Below, piece after piece: positions 57,280 to 61,916 of a DNA stretch of 61,916 nucleotides (position 1 is its first letter; the number at the start of each line of letters is the position of its first letter). A model generated the notes under the pieces. It was given only the letters and a program-made list of their open reading frames with translations. It ran no database searches and was not told the origin of the DNA. The position numbers were made by a program, and so were the translations under genes. This stretch comes from Spirochaetales bacterium. GTDB taxonomy: Bacteria; Spirochaetota; Spirochaetia; DSM-27196; Alkalispirochaetaceae. The DNA lies in NCBI GenBank assembly GCA_028282545.1, contig JANQHT010000023.1, positions 1 to 61,916 of the forward strand, written 5' to 3'.

Positions 57280-58185
57280 GTGAATCAACAATTGCTGGGC
57301 CAATTCGCCGCGCTGGGTACCGCGCTTTGCTGGACGGTGGGAAGTCTCTCCTTCGAAGCGGCGGGGCGGCGCGTTGGGCCCCTATCGGTCAACTTCGTTC
57401 GCCTGGTGATCGCCTTTTTTCTCTTTGTCGCGTACGCCCTCATCTTTCGAGGTACCGTCGTGCCCCGCGGTGCCGATGCCGAGACGTGGGGTTGGCTGCT
57501 TCTCTCCGGCCTGACCGGCTTTGTCCTGGGCGATCTCTTCCTCTTTCGCGCCTTTGTCGCGGTGGGCGCCCGCGTATCGATGCTCGTCTATTCGTCGGTA
57601 CCGCCGTTGACGGCGCTCTTCGAGTACCTCTTCCTTGGGGAACGGCTGACACCGGTGCAATTGGCGGCGATGGCCCTCACGGTCGCCGGAATCGCCGTGG
57701 TAACTGCAAACCGCGCCAGTGAAGGGACCGTCGGCAATCGGCGTCTCTTCGTCCGGGGGGTGGCGGCGGCGTTCCTTGGCGCGGTGGGACAGGCGATTGG
57801 ACTGGTCCTGAGCCGGTACGGCGCACCCGCCTTCGATCCCTTCGCGGCGACGCAAATTCGCACGATAGCCGGCATAGCCGGATTCGCCGCGGTGATTACC
57901 GCCACGCACCGCTGGAGCGCGGTTCGCACCGCGGTGACGGAACTCCCGGCGATGCGCCACGCCGCACGGGGCGCCTTTGCCGGACCCTTTTTGGGGGTTT
58001 CGCTGGGCCTGTACGCCGCGCAGCGCGCCGGAGCCGGCGTGGCCGCCACGATCGCGGCCACGGTCCCGGTGATCCTCATCCCCGTTTCGGTACTGCTCTT
58101 CCGCGAGCGCCTTACGTTGATCGAGGTTGCCGGTTCACTGCTGGCGGTGGGCGGGGTGGCGCTGCTCTTTCTGCTGCCCGGTTAG
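57280..58185 (+). CDS. EamA/DMT-superfamily transporter
   Basis: The 301-residue product has ten TM helices in two EamA repeats. The first has GTALCWTVGSLSFEAAGRRVGPLSVNFVRLVIAFFLFV and the second AAAFLGAVGQAIGLVLSRYG. Short loops such as YSSVPPLTALFEYLFLGERLTPVQ and PVILIPVSVLLFRERLTLIEVAGSLLAVGG are typical of the family. The substrate (metabolite export or uptake) cannot be inferred. The start is GTG at 57280 and the gene converges within 5 bp on deoD. Confidence 0.92.
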   Translation: MNQQLLGQFAALGTALCWTVGSLSFEAAGRRVGPLSVNFVRLVIAFFLFVAYALIFRGTVVPRGADAETWGWLLLSGLTGFVLGDLFLFRAFVAVGARVSMLVYSSVPPLTALFEYLFLGERLTPVQLAAMALTVAGIAVVTANRASEGTVGNRRLFVRGVAAAFLGAVGQAIGLVLSRYGAPAFDPFAATQIRTIAGIAGFAAVITATHRWSAVRTAVTELPAMRHAARGAFAGPFLGVSLGLYAAQRAGAGVAATIAATVPVILIPVSVLLFRERLTLIEVAGSLLAVGGVALLFLLPG

Positions 58186-58190
58186 CGCGG

Positions 58191-58910
58191 TTACGCGGTC
58201 CCGCCTTCCGTACGGGCGACCTCCAGGGCTATCTCCATCATCGACCGGAAGCCCGTTTCGCGCTCCTCCGAAGAGAGTTCGCGACCGGAGACGATGCTGT
58301 CGCTGACGGTCAGGATGGAAAGGGCGCGTACCCGGTACTTGGCGGCAAGCGTGTAGAGGGCGTTGCTCTCCATCTCCGCGGCGAGAACGTTGTATTCGGC
58401 CCAGAGCTTCCACGCGTCCGGGTCGTCGTTGTAGAACGTGTCCGACGAGAGAATGGTGCCGGCGTGATAGCGAACACCGCGCTCCTCGGCGACCGCGACG
58501 GCGCGCTGGAGCATAGTGAAGTCTGCGACCGGCGCGTAGTCCATCCCCTTGAAGCGGATCTTGTTCATCGAGGAGTCGGTCGAAGCGGCAAGGGCAAAGA
58601 CGAGATCGTGCAGAACCACGTCGGCCTGCATCGAGCCGCACGACCCGATCCTGATCAGGCGCTTCACGTCGTAAAACCGGATCAGTTCCGTGGCATAGAT
58701 CGCAATCGACGGGTGGCCCATGCCGCTCCCCTGGACCGAGACGGGCACGCCCTTCCACGTGCCGGTAAACCCGACCATTCCGCGAACGCGGTTGTACTGA
58801 CGAACGTCGTCGAGATACGTCTCCGCAACGAACTTGGCGCGCAGCGGATCGCCCGGCATCAGAACGGTGGGCGCAATCTCGCCCGCCTTTGCACCGATAT
58901 GAACGCTCAT
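58191..58910 (-). CDS. deoD: Purine nucleoside phosphorylase, DeoD type
   Basis: The 239-residue product cleaves purine (deoxy)nucleosides with phosphate. DeoD motifs are MSVHIGAKAGEIAPTVLMPGDPLRAKF at the N-terminus, the RIGSCGSMQ phosphate loop, the AAEMESNALY ribose-binding segment and LTVSDSIVSGRE with the catalytic Asp. GGAGG lies 5-6 nt upstream. It begins within the stop of the lplA gene (4-bp overlap). With the uridine phosphorylase-like enzyme at 18936 it gives the cell nucleoside salvage in both purine and pyrimidine branches. Confidence 0.97.
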   Translation of the reverse strand: MSVHIGAKAGEIAPTVLMPGDPLRAKFVAETYLDDVRQYNRVRGMVGFTGTWKGVPVSVQGSGMGHPSIAIYATELIRFYDVKRLIRIGSCGSMQADVVLHDLVFALAASTDSSMNKIRFKGMDYAPVADFTMLQRAVAVAEERGVRYHAGTILSSDTFYNDDPDAWKLWAEYNVLAAEMESNALYTLAAKYRVRALSILTVSDSIVSGRELSSEERETGFRSMMEIALEVARTEGGTA

Positions 58911-59986
58911 AGGGCCTCCTCTAGCCACGATTGCACGTCGTCGATCTCCCGTCGTCTGTCGGGCGCGCGGCGACGAAGGGCGGCGCACCAGGTGCGGATC
59001 CCTTCCCGTCCGTACACAATGCCCACCAGGGTATCCTGCATCAGATTCGTCAACTCTGGAAAGGGTGCGCCGGGCGCCGGGGCCGCGGCGGCTCTCGACG
59101 GCTCAACAGCCGCGCCGGCCCCCCGCGGCGCGAAAACCGGGCCGGAGGCGTCAACGCTCACCGTGGCGATCATACCACGGTGAACGGAGATTTCGAGCCG
59201 CACTTGGCCCCAGGGGAGCGTTCCCGTAAGACGCTGGCGAAAATCGGGGGTCAGACCAAATCGCCATTGCCAGTGGGATATCTTCTCGTAGTACTCCCGG
59301 ATCGTGGGTATCGCGCGGAGAGTCGTCTCATCGAGTATCTCCGGAGCGGGGCGCTCCCGATGGTGCGCACAAAAGGCGTCGCGGACGGCAGTGCACAGCC
59401 TCTCATGGTCCAAACCCGGCGCGAACTCCTCCAGATTGGCCACACGGGAACGAACCGACTTGATTCCCTTGGACACGAGTTCCCGTTTGGCGGGATTGAG
59501 GTAGCGCGTCAGACGATCGAGATCGGCCCGTACCAGGAGCGTCCCGTGGTGGAAACTCCTGTCCCGGACGTGCTTAAAGGCGTTCCCCGACACCTTACGT
59601 CCCTCCACGACGATGTCGTTGCGTTTGGTGCGCTCACCGTCGATGCCGAACGACGCCAGCGCGGCCAGGACGATGTCGAAGTGGGCATCGACGCTGTAGG
59701 TGTCGCTGCCGGCAAGAAAGGTAAAATTGGTGTTACCCGGATCGTGGTAGACGGCGCCGCCGCCGCTCTGGCGTCGCGCGAGCAGAACCCCTTCCCGCTC
59801 CATGAGGCGGATGTCGCACTCGATCCAGGGATTCTGGTGTTTCCCGATAACCACCGTCGGATCGTTCCGCCAGAGGAAGAGCGCGGCCGCAGCGGGATCG
59901 AGTTCGCGAAAGATCCAGTCCTCCGTGGCGAGGTTGAACCACGGGTCGGTGGTATGCGACAACATGACGCGAACGCGACCGGCCAT
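58907..59986 (-). CDS. lplA: Lipoate-protein ligase A
   Basis: LplA activates lipoate with ATP and attaches it to lipoyl domains of 2-oxoacid dehydrogenases and GcvH. The 359-residue product has NLATEDWIF, the lipoate motif ARRQSGGGAVYHDPGN and the catalytic Lys in VEGRKVSGNAFK. Two further domains follow, including the C-terminal accessory domain (LEISVHRGMIATVSVDASG). I chose the ATG at 59986 by homology; longer upstream frames are Arg/Pro-rich and overlap the divergent pth gene. It is upstream of deoD with a 4-bp overlap, an unusual pairing. Confidence 0.93.
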   Translation of the reverse strand: MAGRVRVMLSHTTDPWFNLATEDWIFRELDPAAAALFLWRNDPTVVIGKHQNPWIECDIRLMEREGVLLARRQSGGGAVYHDPGNTNFTFLAGSDTYSVDAHFDIVLAALASFGIDGERTKRNDIVVEGRKVSGNAFKHVRDRSFHHGTLLVRADLDRLTRYLNPAKRELVSKGIKSVRSRVANLEEFAPGLDHERLCTAVRDAFCAHHRERPAPEILDETTLRAIPTIREYYEKISHWQWRFGLTPDFRQRLTGTLPWGQVRLEISVHRGMIATVSVDASGPVFAPRGAGAAVEPSRAAAAPAPGAPFPELTNLMQDTLVGIVYGREGIRTWCAALRRRAPDRRREIDDVQSWLEEAL

Positions 59987-60000
59987 GCGAGTGTAGTACC

Positions 60001-60519
60001 ATGAAGCAAGATCCGCCTGCAATTCGAATGATCGTATTCCTCGGGAACCCCGGCGCTCAATACGCCGGGACGCGCCACAATGTGGGATGGATGGTGGCCG
60101 ACGAGCTGGCGCCGGCCGATGCATACCGTTGGAAGGAGAAGTTCGGCGGCGTATTTGTCAGAGAGGGTGAACGAGTTCTCCTCAAGCCCCATACGTTTAT
60201 GAATCGCAGCGGTTTCAGCGTACAACCCTGCGCCGCCTTCTTCTCGATCACACCCGACGCGATCGCTCTAGTCCACGACGATATGGAATCGGCCTTCGGG
60301 GCGACGCGGCTCGAATTCGGCGGGGGCCTGCGCGGGCACAAGGGACTCCGGTCCGTCCGGGAACAACTCGGCACGGATGCATTCTGGAGGCTCCGCGTCG
60401 GGATTGGCCGTCCCCGGCAGCAACGGCCCGGCGCCTACGTCCTGGAGCGGTTCAGCGCGGAAGAGGAGGCGAGACTGCCGGAGGTCATTGGGGAAGCAGC
60501 TCGGCTTCTCCGGCGCTGA
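60001..60519 (+). CDS. pth: Peptidyl-tRNA hydrolase
   Basis: Pth releases peptides from stalled peptidyl-tRNAs. The 172-residue product is at the short end of the family but has its landmarks: VFLGNPGAQYAGTRHNVGW with the catalytic His, LLKPHTFMNRSG (catalytic Asn), LVHDDME (Asp) and GGLRGHKGLRSV. An alternative start is Met10 at 60028. It is divergent from lplA with only 14 bp between the starts, and its 3' end overlaps the convergent thioredoxin-like gene by 35 bp. Confidence 0.95.
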   Translation: MKQDPPAIRMIVFLGNPGAQYAGTRHNVGWMVADELAPADAYRWKEKFGGVFVREGERVLLKPHTFMNRSGFSVQPCAAFFSITPDAIALVHDDMESAFGATRLEFGGGLRGHKGLRSVREQLGTDAFWRLRVGIGRPRQQRPGAYVLERFSAEEEARLPEVIGEAARLLRR

Positions 60520-61156
60520 CCCATTCACGCGATTCCTGGTCCCACCGCCAGACTTCGCCCGACCGCCTGGGGAGCGCCAGCAGGACAGCGGCATCGGTGT
60601 TGCGAAGATAGAAAAAGCCGTCGTCCTCTTCGTAGAGTTCGAACTCCGGGGGCAGTCCGGCGTCGCGGCTTCGCCACTTCCCGTGCGTTCGGTAGACGTC
60701 GCCCCCGTTGAAGCGGTATCGCAGGGCACCACCCGCCACCGGTCGTACTGCATCGGGAGCCAGTCGCTTCAGATGAACCGCCAGAGCATCCGCGGAAATG
60801 GCGCCGCTGGTCGTAAAGGCCGCGCCGTCCTCTCCGGGTCGAAAGAGATAGACCGAAGGAACCCGATCGATGACGAACTCCGCCGCGGCCGTATCGGAAT
60901 CGTTCACAAGGAAGGGTACGTACCGGGCATCGACCAGGCGAACGATGTCGGGGTCGTTCAGCGTGGACTCGGCAAACCATCGGCACGGGTCGCACCATAC
61001 GCCAGCGGTAACGACCACCAGGAGCGGCCGCCCCGTGCGGGCGCTCTCATCGCGGGCCGCGGTGAGATCCGAACGCCACTCGATCTCCTGTGCCGGCACC
61101 GTCGATGCAACGGCAACGCAGAGGATCATCGCAAGGAGAGCGTGGCGGGCGCGCAT
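60485..61156 (-). CDS. Exported thioredoxin-fold protein with WCDPC motif
   Basis: The 223-residue product has a signal peptide (MRARHALLAMILCVAVASTVPAQ). The thioredoxin-like domain (about 25-140) has LLVVVTAGVWCDPCRWFAESTL and IDRVPSVYLFRPGE (cis-Pro). A second small beta domain of about 80 residues follows (RYRFNGGDVYRTHGKW, FELYEEDDGFFYLRN). WCDPC and the cis-Pro site are intact, so a periplasmic disulfide reductase or isomerase is likely. It lies 4 bp after recR and is probably co-transcribed, though unrelated in role. Confidence 0.88.
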   Translation of the reverse strand: MRARHALLAMILCVAVASTVPAQEIEWRSDLTAARDESARTGRPLLVVVTAGVWCDPCRWFAESTLNDPDIVRLVDARYVPFLVNDSDTAAAEFVIDRVPSVYLFRPGEDGAAFTTSGAISADALAVHLKRLAPDAVRPVAGGALRYRFNGGDVYRTHGKWRSRDAGLPPEFELYEEDDGFFYLRNTDAAVLLALPRRSGEVWRWDQESREWVSAGEAELLPQ

Positions 61157-61160
61157 GCGA

Positions 61161-61760
61161 CTATTCTATCCCGCGTAAGGACGTTCTGCCACGGAGGGAG
61201 CGCGCCAAGGTAAGCCGGTCGGCGTACTCCAGGTCGCCTCCCACAGGTAGCCCCAGGGCGAGGCGCGATACGGCAACGTCCGTCTCCTCGAGCTGTCGTG
61301 CCAGGTAGAGGGCCGTTGTGTCCCCTTCAACGGTCGGATTTGTCGCCAGAATCACCTCGCGGATATCTCCTCCCCCGAGGCGGCGCAGGAGCGCGCCGAT
61401 CGATAGGTCCGCGGGACCTACCCCGTCGATCGGTGCGATCACGCCGCCCAGGACGTGGTAGAGGCCGTGGTACTCGCCGCTTCGCTCCATGACGGACACG
61501 TCCTGAGGCTGTTCGACAACGCAGACCGTGGATCGGTCGCGGCCCGTATCGGTACAAATCGTGCACGGGTCGTGCTCCGTGTAGGAGCCGCAGATCGAAC
61601 AACGGCGAATGCGTTCGTGCAGGTGCGATAGGAGATCGGCCAGTCGCCTCGCTTCAACCGCGTCGCGCTGCAACAGGTGGTGGCTGATCCGTGCGGCGCT
61701 TTTTCGCCCCAGCCCCGGCAGGCGCGCAATCGCGTCGATCAACTGGTCGAGGGCGTTCAT
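61161..61760 (-). CDS. recR: Recombination mediator protein RecR
   Basis: RecR acts with RecO and RecF to load RecA on gapped DNA. The 199-residue product has the N-terminal HhH motif LPGLGRKSAARISHHLL, the zinc finger CSICGSYTEHDPCTIC, a Toprim domain with VVEQPQDVSVMERSGEYHGLYHVLGGVIAPIDGVGP, and EVILATNPTVEGDTTALYL. GLPVGGDLEYAD, typical of the family, is near the C-terminus. It starts within the stop of the ybaB gene (ATGA), the usual ybaB-recR arrangement. Confidence 0.98.
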   Translation of the reverse strand: MNALDQLIDAIARLPGLGRKSAARISHHLLQRDAVEARRLADLLSHLHERIRRCSICGSYTEHDPCTICTDTGRDRSTVCVVEQPQDVSVMERSGEYHGLYHVLGGVIAPIDGVGPADLSIGALLRRLGGGDIREVILATNPTVEGDTTALYLARQLEETDVAVSRLALGLPVGGDLEYADRLTLARSLRGRTSLRGIE

Positions 61761-61916
61761 CCAAAAAGCCCGGGCGGAATGGGGAGTCCGCCGGCGAGCG
61801 ACGAGAGATCACCCTGAAGCTGCTCGCGAACCTTTGCGGCGGCGGCGTTGTAGGCGGCGCGGACCAGGTCCTGCAGCATATCGCGGTCGGAGGGATCCAC
61901 AACCTCCGGGGCTATG
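61757..61916 (-). CDS. ybaB: YbaB/EbfC nucleoid-associated protein, partial (C-terminal end only)
   Basis: Reading leftward from the right window edge, the frame encodes an end typical of YbaB/EbfC: IAPEVVDPSDRDMLQDL, then VRAAYNAAAAKVREQL and LSSLAGGLPIPPGLFG-stop. The N-terminal part lies outside the window. YbaB proteins bind DNA as dimers and lie directly upstream of recR, as here with a 4-bp overlap. Confidence 0.92.
   Translation of the reverse strand, partial: IAPEVVDPSDRDMLQDLVRAAYNAAAAKVREQLQGDLSSLAGGLPIPPGLFG

Overview
The window is a compact, high-GC bacterial chromosome segment with 58 protein-coding genes and no rRNA, tRNA, CRISPR array, insertion sequence or prophage that I could recognise. 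The lineage is probably a free-living, diderm spirochaete. This is an inference from many lipoproteins with spirochaete-like lipoboxes, beta-barrel outer-membrane proteins, FecR-type proteins next to a CHASE2 adenylate cyclase, a MoxR/Bat operon, ThyX, and an archaeal-type AspRS with GatCAB. No single marker proves it. Genes are tightly packed: ATGA/GTGA 4-bp overlaps are the rule within operons, and several convergent genes abut or overlap. No stretch without a gene exceeds about 240 bp.

Left part (1-19900). It opens with the end of an envelope-like protein and an orphan N-terminal domain of a D-2-hydroxyacid dehydrogenase. Next is an outer-membrane protein, then a four-gene envelope operon (small exported protein, beta-barrel, FecR, lipoprotein) divergent from a CHASE2 adenylate cyclase. 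ApbE and a NusG-II protein, a NYN/LOTUS protein and a fusion resembling phytol kinase plus phytyl-phosphate kinase follow. Then come ThyX, a methyltransferase, an M23 peptidase, a second FecR/lipoprotein operon and a uridine phosphorylase-like protein.

Middle (19900-44000). A seven-gene operon reads leftward: membrane protein, winged-helix regulator, LolA-like protein, outer-membrane protein, ABC ATPase and two FtsX-type permeases. A clear inverted-repeat operator overlaps its promoter, so it looks like a self-regulated envelope export or lipid/lipoprotein sorting system. Divergent from it is a seven-gene MoxR/DUF58/BatA/vWA operon in which every junction is a 4-bp overlap. A ROK sugar kinase - Ppx/GppA - Ppk1 polyphosphate operon, a NadR-like NMN adenylyltransferase with a decayed kinase half, and an NfeD-SPFH-SPFH membrane operon complete this part.

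Right part (43500-61916). A leftward operon, gatC-gatA-gatB-aspS, continues into a phosphodiester-glycosidase lipoprotein, NagZ, MarC and a membrane protein. GatB is fused to a complete asparaginase/GatD-like domain whose nucleophilic threonine position is alanine. The AspRS carries the residues expected of a non-discriminating enzyme. Together these indicate that Asn-tRNA is made by amidating Asp-tRNA(Asn), with an unexplained extra domain in the amidotransferase. Beyond it are a GH63-like glycosidase, a Gfo/Idh oxidoreductase, NudC, an SDR, a DMT transporter, LplA/DeoD, Pth, and a ybaB-recR-thioredoxin-like operon.

The strongest leads for something undescribed are the GatB-pseudo-asparaginase fusion, the fused two-step prenol kinase, the self-regulated ABC/LolA/OMP operon, and a recurring arrangement in which a good promoter sits 6-13 nt upstream of the start codon with no Shine-Dalgarno sequence, suggesting common leaderless mRNAs.
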